A stretch of 33,522 nt of DNA, taken from assembly GCA_902761905.1 (NCBI GenBank), contig CACWMK010000046.1:1-33522 (forward strand). Direction: 5' to 3'. Shown here in pieces: positions 9,075 to 16,564 of this stretch (position 1 is the first letter of the stretch; every line of letters begins with the position of its first letter). Origin of the DNA: an uncultured Prevotellaceae bacterium (GTDB taxonomy: Bacteria > Bacteroidota > Bacteroidia > Bacteroidales > Bacteroidaceae). Under the pieces are notes generated by a model that was not told where the DNA came from, ran no database searches, and worked only from the letters and a program-made list of their open reading frames with translations. A program made the translations under genes and the position numbers.

Positions 9075-10716
9075 GACTATTATTTACCAAATCTTCACCC
9101 GTTTGTACGGCAACAAGAACACCACTCGCAAGGTGGGTGGTACGATTGACGACAACGGTTGCGGAAAATTCAATGACTTCACGCCCACTGTCCTGAAACA
9201 CATCAAGGAGATGGGCGTGAGCCATGTATGGTACACAGGCGTAATCCGCCACGCCACTATGACCGATTACACAGCCTATGGCATTCCCCGCCAACATCCG
9301 GCTGTGGTCAAGGGTAGGGCAGGCTCGCCTTATGCCATCACCGACTATTACGATGTAGACCCCGATCTGGCCGTGGATGTAGACAAGCGCATGAGCGAGT
9401 TCGAATCGCTGATAGCCCGCACCCACAAGGCAGGTCTTAAGGTCATCATCGACTTCGTGCCCAACCACGTAGCACGTCAGTATCAGTCCATCTGCAAGCC
9501 CGAGGGTGTGCACGATCTGGGACAGGACGACGACCCCGAGCAGGGATTCTCGCCGCAGAACAATTTCTACTATTGCCCAGGCCAGTGCTTCAGCCCCTAT
9601 CTCGACCTGTATCATGGCGAGAAGAGCCCCTACATGGAGTACCCCGCCAAGGCCACAGGCAACGACTGTTTCAACAATGCCCCAGGCATGAACGATTGGT
9701 ACGAGACCGTAAAGCTGAACTACGGACTTGACTACTACGCTGGTCGTGTGGGCCACTTCGACCCCATACCCGATACATGGAACAAGATACTCGACATCCT
9801 GCTCTTCTGGGCATCAAAGGGCATCGACGGATTCCGTTGCGATATGGCCGAGATGGTGCCAGCTGCCTTCTGGCAGTGGGCCACCGATACCCTGCACATG
9901 CGCTATCCCGATGTGATATTCGTGGGCGAGGTGTATAACCCAGCCGAATACCGCAACTATATCAACGCAGGATTCGACTACCTCTACGACAAGGTGGGCA
10001 TGTACGACACCCTGCGTGCAGTGATGTGTGGCGGTCAGAGCACCCATGCCATCACCTCAGCATGGCAACAGACCGATGATATCCGTCAGCACATGCTCTA
10101 CTTTCTCGAGAATCACGATGAGCAGCGCATAGCCAGTCAGCAGTTTTCCGGCGATGCCCGTAAGGGTGTGCCCGCACTCGTGGTTTCGGCCCTGTTGCAG
10201 CAGAATCCGCTCATGATCTACTTCGGTCAGGAGTACGGCGAGCGCGGTATGGATGCCGAAGGATTCAGCGGACAAGACGGTCGCACCACCATCTTCGACT
10301 ACTGGAGTCTCGACAGTATGATCCACGCCCTGCATCGCAAGTACACCATCCGCGAGAAGTATATCTTTGATATATATAATAAGGTGGTGAATATCGCCGC
10401 AAGTCAGAAGGCTGTCATCTCAGGCGTATCGTTCGACCTGATGTACGTCAACCAGCAGTACCAACGCCAGTACGCATTCCTGCGCAAGGCCGGTACCGAA
10501 GTATTACTTGTGGCAGCCAACTTTGCCGATGTGCCAGCCACTATGGACATCTGCATACCTGCCCACGCCTTCGACTACCTCAAGCTCAGCGAGAAGTCGG
10601 TCACCACTACCAATCTGCTCACCGATGCCAAGCTCAAGCTTACACTCAAGCGCGATGGCACAGTGCCCGTAGAGCTTCAGCCCAACAGTGCTGTAATACT
10701 TAAATTCAGAGCATAA
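9061..10716 (+). CDS. alpha-amylase family glycoside hydrolase (GH13)
   Basis: This 551-aa protein has no signal peptide, so it should act on glucans in the cytoplasm, for example glycogen or imported maltodextrins. The GH13 conserved regions are present in order: DFVPNHVAR (region I), GFRCDMAE with nucleophile Asp261 (region II), FVGEVYNP with acid/base Glu290 (region III) and ENHDEQR with Asp353 (region IV). The C-terminal ~90 residues form a beta-rich domain C. The start ATG lies inside fabD (overlap 14 nt), and the AlaX-like gene follows two bases after the stop. Exact specificity (amylase, maltogenic or debranching) cannot be told from the sequence alone. Confidence 0.9.
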   Translation: MASNKTIIYQIFTRLYGNKNTTRKVGGTIDDNGCGKFNDFTPTVLKHIKEMGVSHVWYTGVIRHATMTDYTAYGIPRQHPAVVKGRAGSPYAITDYYDVDPDLAVDVDKRMSEFESLIARTHKAGLKVIIDFVPNHVARQYQSICKPEGVHDLGQDDDPEQGFSPQNNFYYCPGQCFSPYLDLYHGEKSPYMEYPAKATGNDCFNNAPGMNDWYETVKLNYGLDYYAGRVGHFDPIPDTWNKILDILLFWASKGIDGFRCDMAEMVPAAFWQWATDTLHMRYPDVIFVGEVYNPAEYRNYINAGFDYLYDKVGMYDTLRAVMCGGQSTHAITSAWQQTDDIRQHMLYFLENHDEQRIASQQFSGDARKGVPALVVSALLQQNPLMIYFGQEYGERGMDAEGFSGQDGRTTIFDYWSLDSMIHALHRKYTIREKYIFDIYNKVVNIAASQKAVISGVSFDLMYVNQQYQRQYAFLRKAGTEVLLVAANFADVPATMDICIPAHAFDYLKLSEKSVTTTNLLTDAKLKLTLKRDGTVPVELQPNSAVILKFRA

Positions 10717-10718
10717 AA

Positions 10719-11183
10719 ATGGCCGATTACGTATTCAACGACCACAACAAGGAGGAATTCCCGCCAGCCCATACGGCCGAACATCTGTTAAATCAGACCA
10801 TGATCCGTATGTTTGGCTGCGGGCGATCCTTCAATGCCCATGTGGAGCGCAAAAAGAGCAAGATGTCGTTCCACCTGGACCAGAAACCCTCGCGCCAGGA
10901 CGAGCGCGAAATCGAGAACCGCATGAACGAGCTTATCGCACAGGATCTGCCCGTCACGTTCGAGTATGCCACCATCGACAATCTGCCGCCTGAGGTATCG
11001 GCCGACCGTCTGCCATCAGACGTGTCCGACACCATCCGACTGGTGCGCATAGGTGATTACGACGTGTGTCCCTGTATAGGCAAACACGTGCGCAGCACCT
11101 CGCAGATAGGACGCTTCGAACTGCTTGGCACCAACTGGGACGAGCACGAGCATTCCTTCCGTGTGCGCTTCAAGATAGTATAG
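10719..11183 (+). CDS. AlaX-like trans-editing protein (tRNA synthetase second additional domain)
   Basis: The 154-aa protein resembles the editing domain of alanyl- and threonyl-tRNA synthetases found alone as AlaX. The zinc-binding pattern is visible as HTAEH (His18, His22) near the N-terminus and CIGKH (Cys119, His123) near the C-terminus. AlaX proteins hydrolyse misacylated tRNA, usually Ser-tRNA(Ala). The protein is shorter than many AlaX and lacks a synthetase core. It is the last gene of the fabD transcript, two bases behind the amylase stop. Which tRNA it would edit cannot be read here. Confidence 0.78.
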   Translation: MADYVFNDHNKEEFPPAHTAEHLLNQTMIRMFGCGRSFNAHVERKKSKMSFHLDQKPSRQDEREIENRMNELIAQDLPVTFEYATIDNLPPEVSADRLPSDVSDTIRLVRIGDYDVCPCIGKHVRSTSQIGRFELLGTNWDEHEHSFRVRFKIV

Positions 11184-11293
11184 TCCACAATGTCGTTTCA
11201 TCAACCATAAAAAAATTTTTTTCATCGATTGCAATGTTTACAGTCATTTCTGCGTATATAATTGTAGAAGACTGATAAAACAGAGAAGAAAAG

Positions 11294-11860
11294 ATGACTG
11301 TAAGTATCAACAACGACCGAAACCTGATTGAGGGTCTGCTACAGCAGAGCCAGCGGGCACAGCAGCAGTTGCTTAGCAACTATGGCAGCTACGTTTTTGC
11401 CCAGGTGGCCCGTCTCATCCCGTCGCAGGCCGATGCCGAAGAGGTCTATCAGGACGTGTTCGTTCGCGTGTTCAGTCACATTTCTATGTTCGACCCGCAG
11501 CGCTCCAGCCTTAAGACCTGGATTTCGCGCATAGCCTACAACGAGTCTATCAGTTTTCTGCGCCAGCGATCGCTGCCCGTAGTGTCGTTCGACGACCACG
11601 AGAGCGAGGCCTGCGCCATCTCCGAACAGGAAGTCGACGAGACCTTCGGTCGCCCCAATGCCGACACCGTTCAGCTGATACGCACAGCGCTGCGCCATCT
11701 GCCCGCCGATGAGCGAGCCATCATCACCATGTTTTATTACGAGGAGATGAGTATCAAGGATATAGCCTTTGTCACCGAGAGCCTGCCCACCACCGTAGCC
11801 TCGCGACTTAGCCGAATCCGCAAGAAACTATGTAGAATCATCAAAATGTTGCAATCATGA
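11294..11860 (+). CDS. ECF-type RNA polymerase sigma factor
   Basis: The 188-aa protein has the two-domain build of sigma-70 group 4 (ECF). Region 2 spans roughly residues 25-90 (DAEEVYQDVFVRVFSHI, then LKTWISRIAYNESISFLRQ) and binds the -10 element and core polymerase. Region 4 spans about 125-185, with the helix-turn-helix SIKDIAFVTESLPTTVASRLSRIRKKL. The stop overlaps the next start as ATGA, tying it to the gene behind it, the usual arrangement of an ECF sigma with its anti-sigma factor. An A7T7 tract (11209-11222) lies upstream. No SusC/FecR-type anti-sigma or TonB receptor is nearby. Confidence 0.9.
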   Translation: MTVSINNDRNLIEGLLQQSQRAQQQLLSNYGSYVFAQVARLIPSQADAEEVYQDVFVRVFSHISMFDPQRSSLKTWISRIAYNESISFLRQRSLPVVSFDDHESEACAISEQEVDETFGRPNADTVQLIRTALRHLPADERAIITMFYYEEMSIKDIAFVTESLPTTVASRLSRIRKKLCRIIKMLQS

Positions 11861-12570
11861 GAGAGGACAAGATCAACAATTGGGCCCAGACCGACGTGAA
11901 TCTGCGCGACGCCATCCAGCAGGAAGAGCTTCAGTTGCCGCAGATGCCGGCCGACCTCAATGCCCGCTTGATGCAGCGCATGACTGCCCAGCAGCCCCGC
12001 CGCCAGCGCCGCGTGTGGCCATGGATAGCAGCCGCTTGCGTAGCCGCCATCCTGGTGGTTTATCTCACCCCGCCCAAGTTCTGGCAGGGTGGTGGTGCAG
12101 ATTACACCGCTCAGACGGATGTCAGGGGACAGTGCCCTGGCAGAGACCTGCCAGGGACCCGTCCCCTGACATCTGCCGCCGACAGCCTGAAGCCCCAGCA
12201 GCCGGATGTCAGGGGACTGGACCCTGGCAGCGACCTGCCAGGGACCTGTCCCCTGACATCTAGGCCAGCTCAGCTGGCCACAGCAGCCGACTCGGCTGCT
12301 GACCTAGCCCCTGACAGCGCGGACCTGCCCCAGACATCTTTGATATCTGACGCGCAGCCCGCAATGGTAGCCGCAGTCGCTCCGCAGCCCGCAGCCAAGA
12401 TGAAGGTCATCACCGAGCGCGACATTCCCATCACCCGTCCTGAGAACTATCAGCACACCCCCGAGGAGCTCGCCCTGCTCAAGAAACAGGCCGCCGAAGC
12501 CTACCTCAAGTGGGTTGAGCTCGAACTCGAGATTTCACGTAACAATTTAGAACAAGCAATGCAAAAATAA
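11857..12570 (+). CDS. single-span membrane protein, putative anti-sigma factor, with in-frame palindromic repeats
   Basis: The 237-aa product has a charged N-terminal part (1-50), one membrane segment (about 52-70, WPWIAAACVAAILVVYL), a Pro/Ala-rich linker and a C-terminal helical segment (about 180-237) with coiled-coil character. Its ATGA overlap with the sigma gene and its one-TM topology suggest an anti-sigma factor, but no zinc-type HxxxCxxC motif is present. The linker is encoded by two 56-bp palindromes 87 bp apart (12118-12173 and 12205-12260), giving two related peptides starting DVRG and ending PLTS. Further perfect inverted repeats follow at 12264-12301. The insert keeps the frame, so the protein can be full length. 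Function is inferred from context. Confidence 0.7.
   Translation: MREDKINNWAQTDVNLRDAIQQEELQLPQMPADLNARLMQRMTAQQPRRQRRVWPWIAAACVAAILVVYLTPPKFWQGGGADYTAQTDVRGQCPGRDLPGTRPLTSAADSLKPQQPDVRGLDPGSDLPGTCPLTSRPAQLATAADSAADLAPDSADLPQTSLISDAQPAMVAAVAPQPAAKMKVITERDIPITRPENYQHTPEELALLKKQAAEAYLKWVELELEISRNNLEQAMQK
12118..12173. repeat. palindromic element copy 1 inside the putative anti-sigma gene
   Basis: Two 26-nt arms (12118-12143 and 12148-12173) pair at 23 of 26 positions around a 4-nt loop. The outer arm is GATGTCAGGGGAC and the inner arm CCCTGGCAG. The GTCAGGGGAC / GTCCCCTGAC pattern resembles REP-type palindromes found near REP-associated tyrosine transposases in other bacteria. That family link is from memory and was not searched. 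Confidence 0.85.
12205..12260. repeat. palindromic element copy 2 inside the putative anti-sigma gene
   Basis: This copy has the same design as the element 87 bp upstream: 26-nt arms (12205-12230 and 12235-12260) pairing at 24 of 26 positions around a 4-nt loop. The 87-bp offset equals 29 codons, so both copies are read in the same frame. The differences between copies lie mainly in the middle of the arms and are partly compensatory. Confidence 0.85.
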
Positions 12571-12586
12571 TTAAAAATACAACATT

Positions 12587-14029
12587 ATGAAACGACTAAT
12601 TATCATGCTGCTCATAGCCAGCAGCGCCCTGTCAACCACCTTTGCACAGAAGAAAGACACCACTTGGCAAAAGGCCCGCCCTCTTAGCGAGGCTAAGTAC
12701 CCCACCGTAGTTCGTGGTGCCCTCAACGACTTTATCCAGCACTTCGCCCTTGCCGAGGGACAGTCATACTCCGTCAATCGCAATCCCGTCACCGATGTGC
12801 TCGAGTCAAGCGAACGCGTGGTCCGCTTCCGTTGCGATACTGCCGAGCCCATGCTTCAGGCTGTAAAGAATGCCTACAACACCAGCGAATATATCACCTA
12901 TCAGTTCACCCAGATCATGCCTGGCGGCAACGAGCAGTTTGCCATCCGTGTGGTTAGCGATGGCGGCAAGGTCAACAAGACCATCCCTGTGCGCACCAAG
13001 AACACCCAGGAGATGTGGTTCCTGGCCACCAAGAATCTTGAGAATCCCCAGCTGCGCGATGTCTATGCCATCGTGTGGGAGAAGAAATCCGCCATTGACT
13101 GGCCCGACATGTTCGAAGGCACCATCTATATGATATCATCGCTGCGCCCCGACCTCTACACCAAGGAGATGGATTCGTCTAAGAAGACCTTCCGTATCGA
13201 GGGCCGTGTAGATGCTAATATCAAGGACTCGCTCTACAATATCTATATCGCCGACACCTACGCCCAGCTATGCGGTCAGAGCGACGATGCCTACGTGGCC
13301 TGTGTACCCGTCATCAACAAGCGCTTCGAGTATCAGGTAGAGCTCGATCACCCCGTGGCAGGCCGTCTGCGCTGCATCTTCCCCGATGGCGAGCTCTGTT
13401 CAGCCTGGATCGACCTCGACTTTGTGCCAGGCGAGACCTATCACATCACCGTCCACAACGGCTATTATGACGATGATATGGACTACGAGAACCGTGTGGG
13501 CCGCTTCTCGGGCAAGAGTCTGATAAATGGCGCTGCAACAGTCGACGAGCCCCGCGAGAGTGTAAGGACTGTTACCGATCCCATGGAGCAAGTACAGTTG
13601 CTGCAAGCCGAAAGAACTAAGGAAAGTATTAATAAGGCTGTAGAAGTACAGTTGAAGTTCAAGGCAAACAAGATCGAAGTAGATATGAAGATTCTTAAAG
13701 TACTATACGAGCAACTCGACCCAGCTAAGAGAATTGAGTTCCCTATGGATCTCACCTTCGACCAGATACTTAATAAGAACAAGACTATCGAGTCCGACTT
13801 TGCCGATATGATAAAGTTAGCTGGCAATGATGTTATATCAGACAAAGATAAGATAGAGTTCAAGACCCATATATACAAGAAAGCATTAGAGCTTGTTATC
13901 GAGCAAAACAAGATACTCTCCGAGGCAAGTAGAGTAGTCGGTTTCCCAAAATCTGGCCGAAAACTCCAAACCTATCTCGAAAAGCTCTCAGATAAGTATA
14001 TGAACGCCCTTACTAAGCTTATGCGCTAG
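12587..14029 (+). CDS. secreted protein of unknown function in the sigma-factor operon
   Basis: The 480-aa product starts with a signal peptide (MKRLIIMLLIASSALSTTFA). The N-terminal ~190 residues match no motif I recognise. Residues about 204-300 (FRIEGRVDANIKDSLYNIYI to FVPGETYHITVHNGYY) look like a DUF4369-type beta domain. The last ~145 residues are helical and charged. From about 13600 the codon use changes: AGA for Arg and GTA become common, and the GC content drops visibly, which suggests a tail of separate origin. It lies 16 nt behind the putative anti-sigma gene and ends before a good terminator, so it is probably the effector or envelope target of that operon. Confidence 0.72.
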   Translation: MKRLIIMLLIASSALSTTFAQKKDTTWQKARPLSEAKYPTVVRGALNDFIQHFALAEGQSYSVNRNPVTDVLESSERVVRFRCDTAEPMLQAVKNAYNTSEYITYQFTQIMPGGNEQFAIRVVSDGGKVNKTIPVRTKNTQEMWFLATKNLENPQLRDVYAIVWEKKSAIDWPDMFEGTIYMISSLRPDLYTKEMDSSKKTFRIEGRVDANIKDSLYNIYIADTYAQLCGQSDDAYVACVPVINKRFEYQVELDHPVAGRLRCIFPDGELCSAWIDLDFVPGETYHITVHNGYYDDDMDYENRVGRFSGKSLINGAATVDEPRESVRTVTDPMEQVQLLQAERTKESINKAVEVQLKFKANKIEVDMKILKVLYEQLDPAKRIEFPMDLTFDQILNKNKTIESDFADMIKLAGNDVISDKDKIEFKTHIYKKALELVIEQNKILSEASRVVGFPKSGRKLQTYLEKLSDKYMNALTKLMR

Positions 14030-14060
14030 ACAGCGAGCATCAATTGTTTATCGTTTAATT

Positions 14061-14101
14061 TGCGTGATTTTATGTTTAAAAAGCATTAAATCACGCATTT
14101 T
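14061..14101 (+). terminator. terminator of the sigma-factor operon
   Basis: TGCGTGATTTTATG (14061-14074) pairs with CATTAAATCACGCA (14084-14097), with one internal T-T mismatch, and is followed by TTTT. It lies 32 nt behind the stop of the secreted protein gene. Confidence 0.75.
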
Positions 14102-14147
14102 AAACATTTATTAACTCATTTTGAACACAACTTTCCATAATATTATA

Positions 14148-14155
14148 TATCTTTG
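14148..14155 (+). promoter_or_regulatory. -7 box (TATCTTTG) of an orphan transcript
   Basis: TATCTTTG is an exact match to TAnnTTTG, with a TTTTG at 14119-14123 as a loosely spaced -33 candidate. No coding gene follows before the terminator at 14224-14254, so the box appears to drive a short RNA. Confidence 0.6.
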
Positions 14156-14162
14156 CACCAGA

Positions 14163-14254
14163 AAAAGATTTTAATGGTTAAGGTTTATGGTTGATTAATT
14201 TAGTTTTTTAAGTAATTATTTAGAAAGAGGTTCGTTGTGAAACGAGCCTCTTTT
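14163..14254 (+). ncRNA. candidate small RNA of about 90 nt
   Basis: The segment is bounded by its own -7 box and by a strong intrinsic terminator, and is insulated by a terminator on the left and a separate promoter (14301-14308) on the right. It is AT-rich. The only reading frame is a 6-codon one starting at 14174 (MVKVYG). The start is estimated from the usual distance to the -7 box. It could be a trans-acting small RNA or a micro-peptide transcript. I could not assign it to an Rfam family. Confidence 0.5.
14224..14254 (+). terminator. intrinsic terminator of the small-RNA unit
   Basis: AAAGAGGTTCGTT pairs with AACGAGCCTCTTT over 13 bp (one T-G wobble) around a GTGA loop of GNRA type. The sequence continues as T(4)G. 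Confidence 0.85.
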
Positions 14255-14300
14255 GATTTATAAAATACACGTTTTCTTTGGTATTTCGCTCGATTTACGC

Positions 14301-14308
14301 TATCTTTG
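14301..14308 (+). promoter_or_regulatory. -7 box (TATCTTTG) of the YgjP-type gene
   Basis: TATCTTTG ends 12 nt before the ATG at 14321. The in-frame TTG at 14306 falls inside this box, so it cannot be a start codon on a transcript made from here. This decides the start in favour of 14321. Confidence 0.65.
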
Positions 14309-14320
14309 CAGCCAAAAACG

Positions 14321-14869
14321 ATGGCTATCAAGATTACATATCGTCTCACCAGTCGCCTATCTATGCGTATTGTGCGTAGCGGCGATGTTCACGTGTCAGC
14401 CCCTGTGGGTCTGCCCCGTTCGGTTGTCGAGGCCTTTATCCGCGAGCATGCCGACTGGATAGTCACTGCCCGCCAGCGCACCCTGCAGCGAGTCAAGCAG
14501 CGCGATGACTTCTACGCCCAGCTGCCTCTCACCACCACTGCCCAGCGTCGAGCCGCTGTCGATCGTCTGGCTGCCATCGTCGAGCCTTTGGTAGAGCATT
14601 ACTCCCGCGAGATGGGTGTCCAGCCCAGCGCCGTTACTTATCGTGCCCTCAAGTCCCGCTGGGGCCAGTGTAATGTCCGTACCCGTCAGGTCTGCATCTC
14701 CACCTACGCCCTGTTGCTCCCCGACTGGTGCATCGAGCACGTAGTAGTCCACGAGCTCTGCCATCTCCTCGAACCCAGCCATAACCAGCGTTTCCACGCC
14801 CTTATGACCCAGTTTTATCCCCGCTGGCGCCAAGCCCGCCAAGCCACCCGTAAGCTCGCGAAAGGGTAG
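14321..14869 (+). CDS. YgjP-like metal-dependent hydrolase (DUF45 / M48-related)
   Basis: The 182-aa protein has a DUF45 (YgjP/WLM-like) layout: an N-terminal beta part ending in VSAPVGLP, SRWGQCNVRTRQVCIS before the active site, and the zinc motif HELCH (His144, Glu145, His148) followed by EPSHNQRFHALM. Such proteins are predicted cytoplasmic zinc metallopeptidases without a firmly known substrate. Start 14321 gives MAIKITYRL and follows the promoter box directly. The codons are very GC-rich (CCC, CGC, CTC) compared with the flanking intergenic DNA. It converges with the flavin reductase gene. Confidence 0.85.
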   Translation: MAIKITYRLTSRLSMRIVRSGDVHVSAPVGLPRSVVEAFIREHADWIVTARQRTLQRVKQRDDFYAQLPLTTTAQRRAAVDRLAAIVEPLVEHYSREMGVQPSAVTYRALKSRWGQCNVRTRQVCISTYALLLPDWCIEHVVVHELCHLLEPSHNQRFHALMTQFYPRWRQARQATRKLAKG

Positions 14870-14920
14870 GATAAATACACCAGCGTACTAGCGTCAGTGT
14901 CGTAGGCCATAAAACAAAGA

Positions 14921-14941
14921 ATCCCGCCAAATTGGCGGGAT
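14921..14941. terminator. bidirectional hairpin between convergent genes
   Basis: ATCCCGCCAA pairs perfectly with TTGGCGGGAT. T-runs on either side are modest (TCTTATGTT on plus, TTCTTTGTTTT on minus), so it should work better for the minus-strand flavin reductase transcript. Confidence 0.7.
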
Positions 14942-14947
14942 CTTATG

Positions 14948-15469
14948 TTATTTCAAGTATTCGTCGTCGCGGACTAGGATTTTTTCTATCTTGCCAACGT
15001 ACATGGTGTGGTAGTCGCCGTTGGCGTAGTTGGCGTCGAGGGTTTCTTGGTACTGGAAACCTGACTTGTCTAACTGCTGGTGGAACATCTTCTTGCAGAC
15101 GAGTACCAGCTTGGCTTGCTCGAAATAGACTGTACCATCGGCAAACACTGGGGTGAGACCGGCTTTCTCTATCTTGTTTTCGTCGCGGCCTGACTTGCTG
15201 CCCAGATATGCCATCTGCTTCTTGAACGAGTCGGGCATCACACAGAGGGTGAAATGGTCCTCGCGGTCGATGAACTGCTTGGTGAAGCGCGACTCGCGTA
15301 TGTAGATGACTGCGGTGGGATCGTTATGTCCCCACAGGCAGCCCAGATGGCCCCACGATACGGTCATGGTGTTGCAGGCGTCGGGTGTGCCGGCACTGGC
15401 AAGCATCCATTCGCCCCCGATGAGGGTGAAGGGATTGAAATGCAATTCCTTGAAGTCAATTTCTTTCAT
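14948..15469 (-). CDS. flavin reductase family protein (flavoredoxin-like)
   Basis: The 173-aa protein belongs to the FMN-binding split-barrel group. Visible features are TLIGGEWMLASAGTPDACNTMTVSWGHLG, where the CNTMT/SWG part contacts the flavin in related proteins, and the FTLCVMP strand. Members reduce flavins with NAD(P)H or carry electrons as flavoredoxins. It has normal length and no signal peptide. The start lies 9 nt behind the EEP-domain gene, so it probably belongs to the three-gene transcript that begins at 17821. Its partner reaction cannot be deduced. Confidence 0.85.
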   Translation of the reverse strand: MKEIDFKELHFNPFTLIGGEWMLASAGTPDACNTMTVSWGHLGCLWGHNDPTAVIYIRESRFTKQFIDREDHFTLCVMPDSFKKQMAYLGSKSGRDENKIEKAGLTPVFADGTVYFEQAKLVLVCKKMFHQQLDKSGFQYQETLDANYANGDYHTMYVGKIEKILVRDDEYLK

Positions 15470-15478
15470 AATGTATTT

Positions 15479-16546
15479 TTACTGCTTGTTGAGTCCTATC
15501 TTCATGAACACAGGGTTGTGGTCGGAGTAACTGAGCTCGCGCTTGTAGTAGGTGATACCGGTCATGCCCTTGTCGTGAAAGATATAGTCGATGCGGACCT
15601 TTTTGTTGCCGCCGCGGAAGGTGTACATAAATCCGCTGCCGCACTCCTTGAATCCGTCGATCTTGTCGCCCAGCATGGTGTTGTAGACGTATGAGTAAGG
15701 CACGTCGTTGAAGTCGCCGCATACGATGATGGGTGCCTCGCATTCGCGCATGTCCATTGCCAGTATGTTGGCCTGACCAGAGCGGGCTATCATACCGAGG
15801 GTGTAGTTGCCGTAGAAGGCGCGCAGCAGTGCATTGCTCTCTACGTCCATGCCCTGATTAATCATCTTGCCAGCCTTGTGCAGGGTGGTGTTGATACCTG
15901 TGGTTTCGAGGTGGGCATTGTACACGCGCAGAATCTGACCGTCGACTTTAATCTCGGCCCACATGGCGCTGTTGTTTGTCATCTCGAAATTTAGGTTCTG
16001 GCTCTTGACGATGGGGTAGCGGCTATAGATCATCATGTCGCTCTCGCCCATGGCCATATATGGGAAATACTCCTTATAAGAGTCAGAATTTTTCTTATCA
16101 CCACACTGGTCGTTGTACTCCTGGAAACATACTACGTCGACCTTTTGTTTCTTCATCTCTGACAGGATGTCCTGGGCGATGAAGCCTGAGGTTTCGCGGC
16201 TGAACATGGCCACGTTGTAGGTGGCGATCTTAATGCCGGGCTTGGTGTCGGCCAGCTCGTCGAGCGAGCCGAACTGGTAGATGGTGCCTGAGTATGGTAT
16301 GCAGCACAGAATGGCGATGAGGGGGATGAGTGCCCAGTGCCATCGGCGCATGATGAGCCAGAATATCAACAAAATCAGATCGCCGATGATGAGCAGCGGC
16401 AGGGCATAGACCAGCATGGCGCGGGCTGTGTTGCCTGCAGGCTGAACGTCGCCACCGTAGAGACCTACGAGGGTGAAGATCATGACGAGAACTGTAAGAA
16501 TAAGAATGGTGAATGAAAAGTACTTCTGTACAGCTAATTTTCCCAT
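15479..16546 (-). CDS. membrane-anchored endonuclease/exonuclease/phosphatase-family protein
   Basis: The 355-aa protein has three hydrophobic segments in the first ~100 residues (about 10-32, 43-66 and 70-90), followed by an EEP domain. The fold's metal and catalytic motifs are visible: IATYNVAMFS, VVCFQEYND, VYNAHLETTG, IVCGDFNDVPYS and SDHNPVFMKI, so the domain looks active. EEP enzymes cleave phosphodiesters in nucleic acids, lipids or nucleotides. An N-terminal three-span anchor is common in Bacteroidetes members of unknown substrate; the domain probably faces the periplasm. It lies 18 nt behind the histidine kinase gene and 9 nt ahead of the flavin reductase gene. Confidence 0.88.
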   Translation of the reverse strand: MGKLAVQKYFSFTILILTVLVMIFTLVGLYGGDVQPAGNTARAMLVYALPLLIIGDLILLIFWLIMRRWHWALIPLIAILCCIPYSGTIYQFGSLDELADTKPGIKIATYNVAMFSRETSGFIAQDILSEMKKQKVDVVCFQEYNDQCGDKKNSDSYKEYFPYMAMGESDMMIYSRYPIVKSQNLNFEMTNNSAMWAEIKVDGQILRVYNAHLETTGINTTLHKAGKMINQGMDVESNALLRAFYGNYTLGMIARSGQANILAMDMRECEAPIIVCGDFNDVPYSYVYNTMLGDKIDGFKECGSGFMYTFRGGNKKVRIDYIFHDKGMTGITYYKRELSYSDHNPVFMKIGLNKQ

Positions 16547-16564
16547 AAGTAATGTGATTATTAT

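Noticed and set aside
11209-11222. A7T7 tract as an intrinsic terminator of the fabD operon
   Set aside because: There is no GC stem before the T-run; a bent-DNA or UP-element role for the sigma gene is more likely, but unproven.
12118-12301. CRISPR-like array in the repeated segment
   Set aside because: There are only two units, each a long palindrome inside a reading frame, with a single 31-bp spacer and no cas genes.
14030-14320. Riboswitch leader for the YgjP-like gene
   Set aside because: The gene has its own promoter box at 14301-14308, so the upstream transcript cannot be its leader.
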